From assembly GCA_028687755.1 (NCBI GenBank), contig JAQTZL010000002.1, positions 274,459-338,458 of the forward strand: DNA of 64,000 nt. The letters run 5' to 3'. This DNA comes from Candidatus Nanopelagicales bacterium. Lineage in GTDB: Bacteria > Actinomycetota > Actinomycetes > S36-B12. The notes beneath the pieces are model-generated. The model made no database searches. It was not told the DNA's origin and saw only the letters and a program-made list of their open reading frames with translations. Positions 1 through 9,092 of this stretch are shown here, piece after piece (the first letter of the stretch is position 1; the number at the start of each line of letters is the position of its first letter). A program made the position numbers and the translations under genes.

Positions 1-64
1 ACGGACATAACAGTCAGGCAATGCCTTTTCTGTTATTACCCATGTCTTTGAAAGGTTTCAAATA

Positions 65-1543
65 ATGATTGTCAACAAAAAAATCGCTCTACCCATTGCT
101 GTCATCGGTGCATCTGCTGCACTTATGCTTAGTGCCTGTTCAAGCCAGGATGCGGCATCAACTTCAGCCACAACTAGCGCAACTTTGCAACATTCCACTG
201 GGCAATTGGATGCACCCGTGATCGTCAGCGCGAATGGCACACTAGAAAGCACGTTAACTGCGCAGGAATCACAGATTCCTTATAACGGTTCTACCCGTTG
301 GGCTATGACCTACAACGGAAAGGTGAACGGACCGACCTTGCGTGTACGTCCAGGGGACAAAGTGACGGTTCATTTGATCAACAAGCTCAATGAACCAACA
401 AGTCTGCACACCCATGGACTACATGTGTCGCCGAAAGGCAAGTCCGACAATCCATTTGCAATCGTTGAGCCGGGTCAGAGTTACACGTACCAGTACTCAA
501 TCCCAGTAAATCAACGTGCTGGCACCTATTGGTATCACCCGCATCCCCATGGCCTGACCGCTGAACAGGTTTCTAGCGGACTTTCAGGTGCGATCATCGT
601 GGAAGACAACACAGATGATGCGCTGGCCAAGGTGAGTACTGATCGAGTGCTCGTGGTCACTGACCCCGCAATCGTCCAGACAAATCCAGTATCAAGTTCC
701 TCATCTTCATCTTCAGGTGGGATGGGTGGCATGGACATGGGCAATATGAATATGGGCTCGTCCGGTGTCGACATGATGACCCAAATGCGTGGACGTACAG
801 GTCCAAAGTTGCTGACCAATGGACTCGATGGGGTGGTGCTTACGGGAAGCAATGGCAAATTAGAACGTGTGCATATCGTGAATGCAACATCGTCTACACG
901 TATTCGATTCACGTTCACTGGCGATTCAATGATGCAACTTGCTACGTCTGGTGGACGCTTACAACGTGCGAAAAAGGTTTCAGGTATTGAACTTGCACCA
1001 GGCGAACGAAGCGAAGTTGTGCTTATCCCGAATTCATCGGGGGGAGAGCTGCAGGCTCAGCGATTGAGTAACGAAGGCAATGGTGGTCAAACAGGAGCTG
1101 TTGAGTTGATTGCAGAGGTGGAAGCAAGCGCTGGTTCCGACGCAGCAACCTTGCCTGCAACATTGACGAGTGATAAGCGAGATCTGTTCGCCAAAGATGT
1201 CACCGTTGCAAAGACGCGTGTTATCACCCTCATTGGTCATATGAATCCAACGATCGATGGGAAACCGTTTGATCCATCAATGGTGAACATCACTGCAAAA
1301 AAGGGAACTGTTGAAGAGTGGGTCATTGAAAACACCACTCCGATGCGCCACCCAATTCACTTGCATACCTGGGGCCTTCAAGTTCAGGGCACCCAAGGTT
1401 GGCAAGACATCGTTGATGTTCCGGCTCACTCAACGGCCGTGGTGCGCGTGGAATTTGACGACTTCACTGGGAAAACCGTGCTGCATTGCCACATTCTTGA
1501 TCACGAAGACACTGGAATGATGGCTGTCATAAAAGTTGTCTAA
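65..1543 (+). CDS. Lipoprotein multicopper oxidase (copper oxidase/laccase type)
   Basis: Exported multicopper oxidase, 492 aa, expected to couple oxidation of a substrate such as Cu(I) or a phenol to reduction of O2 to water outside the membrane. The N-terminus is a lipoprotein signal with lipobox LSAC and lipidated Cys25. The trinuclear copper motifs are HTHG (about residues 115-118), WYHPHPHG (about 156-163) and HPIHLH (about 428). The type-1 copper box HCHILDHEDTGMM sits near the C-terminus (about 474), so all four copper-binding segments are present. Between the cupredoxin domains lies a Ser run followed by a Met-rich stretch (GGMGGMDMGNMNM, about 220-233) like the copper-gathering loops of CueO-type oxidases. 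The start has an AAAGG ribosome site. The gene ends in a strong hairpin terminator. A copper-tolerance role is inference; the fold is clear. Confidence 0.9.
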   Translation: MIVNKKIALPIAVIGASAALMLSACSSQDAASTSATTSATLQHSTGQLDAPVIVSANGTLESTLTAQESQIPYNGSTRWAMTYNGKVNGPTLRVRPGDKVTVHLINKLNEPTSLHTHGLHVSPKGKSDNPFAIVEPGQSYTYQYSIPVNQRAGTYWYHPHPHGLTAEQVSSGLSGAIIVEDNTDDALAKVSTDRVLVVTDPAIVQTNPVSSSSSSSSGGMGGMDMGNMNMGSSGVDMMTQMRGRTGPKLLTNGLDGVVLTGSNGKLERVHIVNATSSTRIRFTFTGDSMMQLATSGGRLQRAKKVSGIELAPGERSEVVLIPNSSGGELQAQRLSNEGNGGQTGAVELIAEVEASAGSDAATLPATLTSDKRDLFAKDVTVAKTRVITLIGHMNPTIDGKPFDPSMVNITAKKGTVEEWVIENTTPMRHPIHLHTWGLQVQGTQGWQDIVDVPAHSTAVVRVEFDDFTGKTVLHCHILDHEDTGMMAVIKVV

Positions 1544-1564
1544 GTGATGCAGTTGAACCTGAAC

Positions 1565-1608
1565 AATGCGTTGGGGGTTTGCCTATCGAAGTTAACCCCC
1601 AACGCATT
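1565..1608 (+). terminator. Hairpin terminator after the multicopper oxidase
   Basis: Perfect 15-bp inverted repeat (arms 1565-1579 and 1594-1608) around a 14-nt loop, 22 bp past the oxidase stop and followed by a T-rich stretch. It separates the oxidase from the next promoter at 1642. Confidence 0.85.
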
Positions 1609-1641
1609 CTCATTTTCCTTATCGCAGCCGCGCGCAAAATA

Positions 1642-1647
1642 TAGGCT
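1642..1647 (+). promoter_or_regulatory. -10 hexamer TAGGCT of a leaderless promoter
   Basis: TAGGCT ends exactly 6 nt before the GTG at 1654, and no Shine-Dalgarno sequence precedes that start. This is the same spacing as at eight other genes in the window. No clear -35 is visible. Confidence 0.55.
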
Positions 1648-1653
1648 GCCGAG

Positions 1654-2571
1654 GTGAGTGAATTTACAGACGTTGAGCAATTCGAAACACACATTGCATC
1701 ACCTCGTGGCTTCGGACAGGCGTACGTGCGTGAGGGTGTTGGAGGAATGCCCCTGGTCTGTGTTCACGGCTGGCCGTACACAAAGTATCTGTATTGGAAA
1801 GCCATTCAGCCGTTGGTTGATGCTGGTTTTGAAGTCATCGTTCCTGACTTACGGGGATTCGGTGAAAGTGATTTCGCTCCCGATGGATTTTATGACGGAC
1901 CCTCACATGCAAAAGATTTGTATTCCCTAGTTCATGACGAGTTGGGTCATGAATCTGTGGTGTTGATGGGCGGTGATCTGGGAGGTTCAGTGATTCAGGA
2001 AATTGCAGCGAGATACCCAGATTGGGTTGACCGAATGGTGCTCTTCAACTCACCCTTGCCCTACCTCAAATCTGAGATGGCTGGAATTACTGGAACTCGC
2101 ACTGCTCCTGAAAATCTTGATTACTACGAGCGGCAAGGCAAAGACCCTGATGGTCTAGCCAATGAACTAGATACTGCGGAATTGCGTCGCCAATACATTG
2201 CTGAATTTTTCACAACGCGCAACTGGGCACATCCCGGTGCCTATAGCGCTGAAGAAGTTGCCTTCCATACGCAGCCATTTGGTGATGCTGATCGGTTGCG
2301 AGCGAGTTTCAATATTTATGTGGCCGTGTATGACGAAACAAAAAGAAGTGAAGCTGCTATTCGTGGCAAGAATGAGCGCACGAAAACGTTAATCCTGTTC
2401 GGTCCAAGTGATCAAGTGATGTATCCGGCATTCGATCTCATGGCTCAAGTCGTTTTTCCCAACCACGTAGGCCCAATAGTCCTGGAAGAGTGCGGACACT
2501 TCGTTCCTTGGGAAGCGCCAGAGGAATTAGTTCGTACCACTGTCGCGTTTTGTGACGACTTGTTGATGTAG
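1654..2571 (+). CDS. Alpha/beta hydrolase, epoxide hydrolase-like
   Basis: Soluble alpha/beta-hydrolase of 305 aa. The oxyanion segment HGWP (residues 38-41), typical of epoxide hydrolases, is followed by the nucleophile elbow GGDLGG with Asp at about 108. An Asp rather than Ser nucleophile marks the epoxide hydrolase/haloalkane dehalogenase branch. The probable acid is in FGPSDQ and the catalytic His in ECGHFVPWEAP near the C-terminus. Tyrosines in the lid region would fit epoxide opening. No signal peptide is seen, so it acts in the cytoplasm. The GTG start is fixed by the -10 hexamer 6 nt upstream. It converges on the decarboxylase gene with an 8-bp gap. The natural substrate cannot be read; haloalkane dehalogenase or fluoroacetate dehalogenase are less likely alternatives. 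Confidence 0.85.
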   Translation: MSEFTDVEQFETHIASPRGFGQAYVREGVGGMPLVCVHGWPYTKYLYWKAIQPLVDAGFEVIVPDLRGFGESDFAPDGFYDGPSHAKDLYSLVHDELGHESVVLMGGDLGGSVIQEIAARYPDWVDRMVLFNSPLPYLKSEMAGITGTRTAPENLDYYERQGKDPDGLANELDTAELRRQYIAEFFTTRNWAHPGAYSAEEVAFHTQPFGDADRLRASFNIYVAVYDETKRSEAAIRGKNERTKTLILFGPSDQVMYPAFDLMAQVVFPNHVGPIVLEECGHFVPWEAPEELVRTTVAFCDDLLM

Positions 2572-2579
2572 TGGAAAGG

Positions 2580-4040
2580 TTATTTCACAACCCGGTAGTG
2601 CTCCAGAGTTGGATCAGTTGCATAGGCAATTCGCACGCCGGCAAGCTGTGATGCTTTGAGACCGGTGATGATTTCCTCCGTAAGAATCTCCCCGGGTGCA
2701 ACCACTGCAACGCCTGGTGGATATGGCGCAATGAGATCAGCGGAAATTCTTCCTGCTGCATCGGCCCATTGCACGAGTTCAGTAGGCGCGAAGTACGCAT
2801 CGCGCATAGAAATGCCCACCTGTGGAACGACTGACCAGCTCAATGCCGTTGCGCTTGGTCGAGGTGTTGTGGCTAGTGTTTTGAGAATCGGAATCAGTAC
2901 ATCTGCTGCGTGATTGAAATCAGCTTCTTGATCAGCGAGCGTTGCAAGGAACACCAAGGTGTCGCGGTCAGCCATTTCTACCCGGATGCCTTGTTCGATG
3001 AGTGCTCGTTCGATGTCCACACCTGACGCGCCAAGTTGATTTGCGCGCAACACAATTTTGACCGGATCGAAACGACCAGCAGGGAAGTCATCAACATTCA
3101 AGAAAATTTGTGGATCAAACTCGGCTTGTACGCGAGCTTTGAAGGCATTGACGTTTGAGATGAGATAGCTGAGTAGTTCTTCACCGCGCGTTTCCAATAA
3201 CGCGCGACACCCGTCGATTGAGGCCAGTGGTGCACCTGCGGGCGAAGTCGTGTGAGTGGTTTCGAAACTCTGCTCTAGTCGATCAGCATTGAGAAATTCA
3301 GTGCGCGCAACAAGCAACGCAGATGCGCTGTAACCCGGAAGGGTTTTATGCGTGCTGGTGATGAGTGCATCCGCACCGAGTTGTATTGCGTGCGAAGGCA
3401 ATTGGGGATGGAAACCAAAGTGGCCGCCCCAAGCGGCATCCAAGATCACCGGAATGCCACGTTCATGTGCCCGGGCAATGAGCGGTGGCAGATCAGAGAT
3501 CGTGCCGAGATAGCCAGGCTCAGTCAGAAGCAGTGCAATCGGATCGCGATCGAGAGTCTTTTCAAATTCAGTAACCGAAATACCGATTGGCAAGCCTGTT
3601 GCTTCATCAATCTCTGGCGACATCCAAATTGGTTCTAATCCGGCCAGTACGAGCGCACTCAAGACCGAACGGTGAGCTGTGCGTGAGACGGCGATGCGGT
3701 CGCCTGGTTGGCCGAGCGCAAAGATGATTGCCTGATTGGCGTGGGTTGATCCGCCAGTTGAAAAACGAGCCCAGTCGCCGCCCCACGCAGCCGCAGCAAG
3801 GCTTTCGGCCTGCCGCAAAACCTGATTGGTCAGCTTGATTTCATCGAGTCCGCCATAAAGGGGAGTGTCAACATCGACGAGCTTGCCCAGGCCAGCATCA
3901 AGGTGTGCGGCCTGCTGCTTGTGGCCTGGAATGGTGAACGGAGTGCGAACAGTCTCAAAATACGAGAGGTACGCATCTAACAAAGGGGCGCTGTAACGCA
4001 ATTCACTCACGCTCCGAGGGTAACTTCTCGGCCGAAGCAC
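2580..4040 (-). CDS. Orn/Lys/Arg decarboxylase family PLP enzyme
   Basis: PLP-dependent fold-type I decarboxylase of 486 aa, short form, lacking the N-terminal receiver-like wing of enterobacterial SpeF/CadA/LdcC. It resembles the Gram-positive SpeA/YaaO-type enzymes. The probable PLP lysine is in STHKTLPG, and an active-site His/Asp region precedes it (DAAWGGHFGFHP). The C-terminal family domain includes APYPPGVAVVAPGE. The likely reaction is decarboxylation of ornithine, lysine or arginine to a polyamine precursor; the substrate cannot be told from sequence. The GTG start leaves only 26 bp to the divergent aminotransferase gene, so the two promoters must overlap. An internal start further downstream is possible. 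Confidence 0.85.
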   Translation of the reverse strand: MLRPRSYPRSVSELRYSAPLLDAYLSYFETVRTPFTIPGHKQQAAHLDAGLGKLVDVDTPLYGGLDEIKLTNQVLRQAESLAAAAWGGDWARFSTGGSTHANQAIIFALGQPGDRIAVSRTAHRSVLSALVLAGLEPIWMSPEIDEATGLPIGISVTEFEKTLDRDPIALLLTEPGYLGTISDLPPLIARAHERGIPVILDAAWGGHFGFHPQLPSHAIQLGADALITSTHKTLPGYSASALLVARTEFLNADRLEQSFETTHTTSPAGAPLASIDGCRALLETRGEELLSYLISNVNAFKARVQAEFDPQIFLNVDDFPAGRFDPVKIVLRANQLGASGVDIERALIEQGIRVEMADRDTLVFLATLADQEADFNHAADVLIPILKTLATTPRPSATALSWSVVPQVGISMRDAYFAPTELVQWADAAGRISADLIAPYPPGVAVVAPGEILTEEIITGLKASQLAGVRIAYATDPTLEHYRVVK

Positions 4041-4054
4041 TGCACAACAAGCCT

Positions 4055-4060
4055 TAGACT
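4055..4060 (+). promoter_or_regulatory. -10 hexamer TAGACT of the gabT leaderless promoter
   Basis: TAGACT ends 6 nt before the ATG at 4067, with no ribosome site in between. It sits in the 26-bp space between two divergent genes, so RNA polymerase bound here must also cover the decarboxylase start. Confidence 0.55.
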
Positions 4061-4066
4061 TTCCCC

Positions 4067-5410
4067 ATGACGGTTGAAACTTCCCTCGTCCAAGAGCGCC
4101 GGTTGGTGACTCCCATTCCTGGACCTAAGTCAGTGGAAGTTCTTAAACGTAGATCAGCAGCAACCTCAGCTGGGCTCGGCATGGCCATCCCAGTGGTCAT
4201 TGAGCGTGCCCACGACGCAATTCTCCAAGACATCGATGGCAACTGCATCATCGATCTTGGATCAGGCATCGGTGTGACAAACGTTGGTAACACGAACGAC
4301 CGAGTAGTTGCGCGCGTAATCGATCAGGTTCAAGCAATCACGCACACCTGCTTCACAGTTGCTCCATACGAGAGCTACATCGAAGTCTGCGAAATCTTGA
4401 ACGAGATCACTCCAGGTGATCATCCGAAAAAGTCGTTGCTGGTGAATTCAGGTGCTGAAGCCGTTGAGAATGCGGTCAAGGTCGCGCGTCATTACACCAA
4501 GCGTCCAGCTGTGGTGGTGTTCGAACATGCTTACCATGGCCGAACGAATCTCACGATGGCGCTCACGGCAAAAAATATTCCGTATAAGGAAGGCTTTGGC
4601 CCATTCGCAAACGAGATTTACCGCGTGCCTTTCCCTTACTTGTACCGCTGGTTAGGTAACCCTGCGACGATTACTGAAGATGCGTTGAATGAAATCACGC
4701 TGAAAATTGAAAAAGAAATTGGCGCACACAACGTGGCTGCCATTTTGATTGAACCGATTCTCGGCGAAGGTGGTTTCCTCGTTCCGCCGGTAGGTTTCTT
4801 GCCTGGTCTTGCACAATACGCAAAAGAAAACGGCATCGTGTTCATCGCAGATGAAGTGCAATCAGGCTTCGCTCGAACCGGTGACATGTTTGCTGTTGAT
4901 CATGAAGGCGTAGTTCCTGACATGATGACGATGGCCAAGGGCATTGCCGGTGGTCTCCCGCTTGCTGCAGTCACTGGCCGCGCTGAGATCATGGATTCGG
5001 TACATGCGGGTGGCTTAGGTGGCACGTACGGCGGCAATCCCGTTGCTTGCGCTGCAGCGTTGGGCACTCTTGAGAGTTACTCCCAAGACAATCTCATTGA
5101 GCGTGCACAGCACATTGGCCAGATTCTCAATGAGTCACTCACAATGTTGGCGAGCACGTACCCAATCATTGGCGAAGTGCGAGGGCGCGGAGCGATGCAA
5201 GCAATTGAACTCGTGCATGCAGGTTCGAAGGAACCAAATGCCCAAGCAGTTACTGATGTTGTCACGTACTGTCAAAGCAAGGGCGTACTTGTGCTCACTG
5301 CAGGCACCTACAACAACGTGATTCGCTTTCTTCCGCCATTGGTTATCACGGATGAACTTCTGCGTGACGCCCTTGGTGTGCTTGAAGAAGCATTCGCCTC
5401 ATTGAGCTGA
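4067..5410 (+). CDS. gabT: 4-aminobutyrate aminotransferase
   Basis: Class III PLP aminotransferase of 447 aa, predicted to convert 4-aminobutyrate plus 2-oxoglutarate to succinate semialdehyde plus glutamate in the cytoplasm. Visible signatures are the phosphate-binding NSGAEAVENAVKVAR, the FIADEVQSGFARTG segment with the PLP-pyridine Asp, and the Schiff-base lysine in MAKGIAGGLP. The C-terminal half carries GGTYGGNPVACAAAL. Length is usual for actinobacterial GabT. Its divergent neighbour is an amino-acid decarboxylase, so the pair may serve polyamine or GABA turnover. Related omega-aminotransferases (putrescine, ornithine) are the alternative. No succinate semialdehyde dehydrogenase lies nearby. 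Confidence 0.88.
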   Translation: MTVETSLVQERRLVTPIPGPKSVEVLKRRSAATSAGLGMAIPVVIERAHDAILQDIDGNCIIDLGSGIGVTNVGNTNDRVVARVIDQVQAITHTCFTVAPYESYIEVCEILNEITPGDHPKKSLLVNSGAEAVENAVKVARHYTKRPAVVVFEHAYHGRTNLTMALTAKNIPYKEGFGPFANEIYRVPFPYLYRWLGNPATITEDALNEITLKIEKEIGAHNVAAILIEPILGEGGFLVPPVGFLPGLAQYAKENGIVFIADEVQSGFARTGDMFAVDHEGVVPDMMTMAKGIAGGLPLAAVTGRAEIMDSVHAGGLGGTYGGNPVACAAALGTLESYSQDNLIERAQHIGQILNESLTMLASTYPIIGEVRGRGAMQAIELVHAGSKEPNAQAVTDVVTYCQSKGVLVLTAGTYNNVIRFLPPLVITDELLRDALGVLEEAFASLS

Positions 5411-5414
5411 GTGT

Positions 5415-6467
5415 TTACGCCTTGCTAGGTACTGAAGTTGGTTCTGGCAATATTTTCTTGTCAGGCCAAATCGCCAATGCCGCAATGGCGATGATCCCGG
5501 CAACGATAGTTTCACCTAGGCGTAGTGGCGCAGTGGACGAAAGTTTGTCGCCATCCATGTAGAGCACGGTGACAATCAACGTGGTGGTGCCAATTACGCT
5601 GATGAGGTAATTCGAGGTAATAAACAGCACTGCCAGTCCGCCGGCAATCGCAGTGAGCGGAACAAGCCACTGGCCTTGGGCGTGCACCCAGTCGATGTAA
5701 GCAATCACCACGATCAGGCCGGCAAAGGTGCCAAGAATCCGCGAGAGTACGCGCCGCACGGTTCCAAGTTGCCCGGATTGAGTCACCCAAGCAACGGTCA
5801 TTGGCAGCCAATATTGATGTTGAAGGCCGGAGACTTGGGCTATTGCTGTCGCTACTGTGACAGCAATTGATAATCGGATTGCATGATCAACATATTGATC
5901 ATGCCAACGCAGATGTTCGCGAACCCGTGGAATGAACGGTGGACGTCGCTTGAACTCACGGATGAAAATTCGTGGATCGGTGATCAAATATGGGCCAATC
6001 ATCACTAACGCCTGCGAAAGGCCGCCCACGGCAATCAGTGAAGCTGATAGCCATGGTGACATTGCGGTGTCTGGGCCACCGAAATAGACAGTGAAGTTCA
6101 CCAACGCGAAAAGGGCAATTAATCCGGCGCGAGGGCTGGCTGAACCTGCAAGTCCCGATCCGGCTGCAACGAGTGCAGTGGCGATGAGCCCGAGCCAAAA
6201 CACATCGGTCAAAAATCCGCCGAGCAATGTGGCCAGGAACAGCCACATGGTGGTCCAAAGCATGGTGCGCCAGCGATGGCCTGTTTGTTCGCCGGCCTCA
6301 GCCATGCCTGTGAACAGGGAACCCATGGCTAGTGGCAACGCGTAATGCACGTTGTCGGTGAAGAAACACCAACTCACCAAAGCGCCCACCACGATGCCCA
6401 CCCGAATGGCACCGATCCAGTTCAGGCTGCGCTCGAGCCGGAAAACATTGAGATCTTTGGTGTCCAC
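5415..6467 (-). CDS. FUSC family membrane protein (aromatic acid exporter-like)
   Basis: Integral membrane protein of 350 aa with about ten hydrophobic segments in two blocks (residues about 20-160 and 200-340) separated by a basic cytoplasmic stretch around [20 protein letters not shown]. The second block begins [17 protein letters not shown] and holds the FUSC-like pattern ([12 protein letters not shown], then [13 protein letters not shown]), as in YccS/AaeB-type transporters. The presumed role is export of small organic acids or other compounds; the substrate is unknown. The GTG start is preceded by CAGAAT 6 nt upstream, a weaker version of the leaderless pattern. The gene ends 4 bp from the end of gabT, tail to tail. 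Confidence 0.75.
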   Translation of the reverse strand: MDTKDLNVFRLERSLNWIGAIRVGIVVGALVSWCFFTDNVHYALPLAMGSLFTGMAEAGEQTGHRWRTMLWTTMWLFLATLLGGFLTDVFWLGLIATALVAAGSGLAGSASPRAGLIALFALVNFTVYFGGPDTAMSPWLSASLIAVGGLSQALVMIGPYLITDPRIFIREFKRRPPFIPRVREHLRWHDQYVDHAIRLSIAVTVATAIAQVSGLQHQYWLPMTVAWVTQSGQLGTVRRVLSRILGTFAGLIVVIAYIDWVHAQGQWLVPLTAIAGGLAVLFITSNYLISVIGTTTLIVTVLYMDGDKLSSTAPLRLGETIVAGIIAIAALAIWPDKKILPEPTSVPSKA

Positions 6468-6533
6468 GGCTGCATTCTGACGGGTCCGTCGACCATCGGT
6501 AGGCTTAGGTCCCTTGAACTGCGAGAGGAAATC

Positions 6534-9002
6534 GTGAGCCAGTCCCCAATTGAGCCTGCTGTTTATGACTTCGAGGCAATCCAGGAGCGTTGGCTCCCGG
6601 TCTGGGATGACCTTGCTCCATTTCGCTCAGGTCGCGCTGATGACCCTCGCCCCAAGAAGTACGTCTTGGACATGTTTCCTTACCCATCAGGTGACCTCCA
6701 TATGGGGCACGCTGAGGCGTATGCCCTCGGCGATGTTGTCGCTCGCTACTGGGTTCAGCAGGGCTACAACGTCATGCACCCGATTGGTTGGGACGCCTTC
6801 GGTTTGCCGGCAGAAAACGCAGCAATCAAGCGCGCTTCAGACCCTATTGAGTGGACGTACGAAAACATCGAACAACAAAAAGTTTCAATGCGTCGCTACG
6901 CATGTTCCTTTGATTGGGATCGCGTACTCAACACTTGCGATCCTGAGTACTACAAGTGGACCCAGTGGTTCTTCTTGCAAATGTATGAGCGCGGCTTGGC
7001 CTATCGCAAAGACAGCGCAGTTAACTGGTGCCCAACCTGCCAAACGGTACTGGCTAACGAGCAGGTCGTCGGTGGATTGTGTGAGCGTTGCGACTCAACC
7101 GTCACCAAGAAGAAGTTGAACCAGTGGTACTTGCGTATCACTGACTATGCAGATCGTTTGCTTGATGACATGAAGCAGTTGGAAGGTAACTGGCCAGAAA
7201 AAGTGCTGCTCATGCAGCGCAACTGGATCGGCAAATCAACGGGTGCTGAAGTGCTGTTTGAAATTGAAGGTCGCGCAGAACCAGTAACGGTGTACACCAC
7301 GCGCCCCGACACTTTGTTTGGGGCAACCTTCTTTGTCGTTGCTGCTGACTCAGACTTGGCTGCAGAGCTTGCAGCTGGCACTACCGCTGAGGCTGCATTC
7401 ACTGAGTACCTTGCTGAAGTTCGCAAGAGCAGTGACATGGATCGTCTTGATTCAACACGAGCAAAAACGGGTGTGTTCCTTGAACGTTATGCGATTAACC
7501 CAGTTAATGGTGAGCGTATTCCTGTGTGGGCTTCGGATTACGTGCTCGCGGATTACGGAACTGGCGCAATCATGGCTGTTCCCGCCCATGACCAACGCGA
7601 CCTTGATTTCGCGAAGACCTTTGATCTTCCGATTCGCGTTGTGGTTGCAAGCGAAGAAGATCCTGCTATCACAGGGGTTGCCACCGCTGATGACGGTGCA
7701 CATGTGAACTCCGGCCCGCTTGATGGCTTAGGTAAAGAAGAAGCAATCGCGGCGATGATCGCAGTGCTTGCAGAGCGCAATACCGGCAAAGAAGCGGTGA
7801 ACTACCGCCTGCGTGACTGGCTGATTTCGCGCCAGCGTTACTGGGGCGCACCTATTCCGATCATCCACTGCCCATCTTGTGGTGAAGTTCCTGTTCCTCT
7901 TGAACAGCTTCCAGTGGTGCTTCCATCGGCTGAAGGCTTAGATCTCAAACCGAAAGGATCCTCTCCTCTTGGTGCAGCTACCGAGTGGTCGCATGTTGCA
8001 TGCCCAAAGTGTGCTGGCCCTGCTGTTCGCGATACCGACACGATGGACACGTTCGTAGATTCGTCTTGGTATTACCTGCGCTACCTCGACCCACATAATG
8101 AAACGGCAGCTTTTGATCCAGAGCTAGCCCGCGAATGGCTTCCTGTTGATCAATATGTTGGAGGCGTCACCCACGCGATCTTGCATTTGCTGTACAGCCG
8201 TTTCTTCACCAAGGTGTTGAACGACATGGGCTTGCTTGACTTTGATGAACCATTTACGCGCCTGTTGAACCAAGGCATGGTCGTGATGGACGGCTCAGCG
8301 ATGAGTAAGAGTCGCGGCAACTTGGTCCGTTTGTCAGATGAACTCAATGCCCATGGTGTTGATGCTGTTCGCTTGACGATGGTCTTCGCTGGTCCGCCAG
8401 AAGATGACGTCGACTGGGCCGATGTGTCGCCAAGTGGATCGAAGAAGTTCTTGGCACGCGCTTGGCGCTTATCTGGCGATGTCACAAGCGCTACTGATGT
8501 TGATTTCACCAAGGGTGATCTTGCTCTTCGCAAGGCAACGCATAAGGCAGTTCATGATGCACAGCAAGCAGTTGAAACCTTCCGTTTCAACGTAGCAATT
8601 GCTCGTGCAATGGAACTCGTGAATGTCACTCGTAAGGCGATCGACACTGGGGTTGGTGCCGCTGATCCTGCTGTTCGCGAAGCGGCGCAAGCTGTGGCAA
8701 TCATTCTTTCCTTGGTTGCGCCTTACACCGCGGAAGATATGTGGATGCGCCTTGGCCACGAGCCTGCAGTGGCACTGGCTGGTTGGCCAGTGGTTGATCC
8801 AGCTTTGTTGGTTGAAGACTCGGTTATCTGTGTTGTACAGGTTGCGGGCAAGGTGCGCGAGCGTCTTGAGGTTTCACCTGACATCAGTGAAGCTGACCTT
8901 CGTGAGCAGGCACTTGCTGCAGTTGCAGATGCAATAGCTGGCCAAGAATTGCGCACAGTGATTGTTCGGGCCCCAAAACTGGTCAATATCGTGCCTGCGT
9001 AA
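6534..9002 (+). CDS. leuS: Leucyl-tRNA synthetase
   Basis: Class Ia synthetase of 822 aa that charges tRNA-Leu. The HIGH-type motif is HMGH in [16 protein letters not shown] and the KMSKS loop is AMSKSRGN. The CP1 editing domain shows [12 protein letters not shown] with the Thr-rich editing signature, and the zinc-binding Cys pairs WCPTCQ and CERC are present. The frame is open well upstream, but GTG 6534 is chosen because GAGAGG lies at the right distance before it and homologous sequence begins just after. The 66-bp gap to the divergent FUSC gene is too short for a T-box. Only short, poorly matched inverted repeats are visible there. Confidence 0.95.
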   Translation: MSQSPIEPAVYDFEAIQERWLPVWDDLAPFRSGRADDPRPKKYVLDMFPYPSGDLHMGHAEAYALGDVVARYWVQQGYNVMHPIGWDAFGLPAENAAIKRASDPIEWTYENIEQQKVSMRRYACSFDWDRVLNTCDPEYYKWTQWFFLQMYERGLAYRKDSAVNWCPTCQTVLANEQVVGGLCERCDSTVTKKKLNQWYLRITDYADRLLDDMKQLEGNWPEKVLLMQRNWIGKSTGAEVLFEIEGRAEPVTVYTTRPDTLFGATFFVVAADSDLAAELAAGTTAEAAFTEYLAEVRKSSDMDRLDSTRAKTGVFLERYAINPVNGERIPVWASDYVLADYGTGAIMAVPAHDQRDLDFAKTFDLPIRVVVASEEDPAITGVATADDGAHVNSGPLDGLGKEEAIAAMIAVLAERNTGKEAVNYRLRDWLISRQRYWGAPIPIIHCPSCGEVPVPLEQLPVVLPSAEGLDLKPKGSSPLGAATEWSHVACPKCAGPAVRDTDTMDTFVDSSWYYLRYLDPHNETAAFDPELAREWLPVDQYVGGVTHAILHLLYSRFFTKVLNDMGLLDFDEPFTRLLNQGMVVMDGSAMSKSRGNLVRLSDELNAHGVDAVRLTMVFAGPPEDDVDWADVSPSGSKKFLARAWRLSGDVTSATDVDFTKGDLALRKATHKAVHDAQQAVETFRFNVAIARAMELVNVTRKAIDTGVGAADPAVREAAQAVAIILSLVAPYTAEDMWMRLGHEPAVALAGWPVVDPALLVEDSVICVVQVAGKVRERLEVSPDISEADLREQALAAVADAIAGQELRTVIVRAPKLVNIVPA

Positions 9003-9003
9003 T

Positions 9004-9044
9004 TCATCCACAGGCAAGCGACTTGCTGGATCTCATCCACAGGC
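9004..9044 (+). repeat. Two 12-bp direct repeats upstream of comEA
   Basis: The 12-mer TCATCCACAGGC occurs at 9004-9015 and again at 9033-9044, a 29-bp period of nearly three helical turns. Its core is one base from the DnaA box TTATCCACA. The repeats lie 37 bp or more upstream of the comEA -10 and may bind an activator or DnaA. Confidence 0.5.
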
Positions 9045-9063
9045 GGTGCGCGAGCACTGTGTT

Positions 9064-9090
9064 GCGCACGGTGAATTCCTTACCGTGCGC
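9064..9090 (+). promoter_or_regulatory. Palindromic operator over the comEA promoter
   Basis: Perfect 9-bp inverted repeat (9064-9072 and 9082-9090) with a 9-nt spacer, ending 2 nt before the comEA ATG. The right arm contains most of TACCGT (9081-9086), a -10 hexamer placed exactly 6 nt before the start. A repressor bound here would block polymerase. Read as RNA it would also form a hairpin, but a leaderless transcript would not include it. Confidence 0.5.
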
Positions 9091-9092
9091 GG

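Noticed and set aside
535-918. Minus-strand open frame inside the multicopper oxidase gene
   Set aside because: Shadow of the copper oxidase: no ribosome site and composition mirrors the sense gene.
6468-6533. T-box or leader regulation of leuS
   Set aside because: The gap is only 66 bp and lacks T-box conserved elements.
9046-9090. RNA attenuator formed by two competing hairpins before comEA
   Set aside because: The -10 hexamer lies inside the hairpin 6 nt before the ATG, so the transcript would not contain these sequences. A DNA operator is the better reading.
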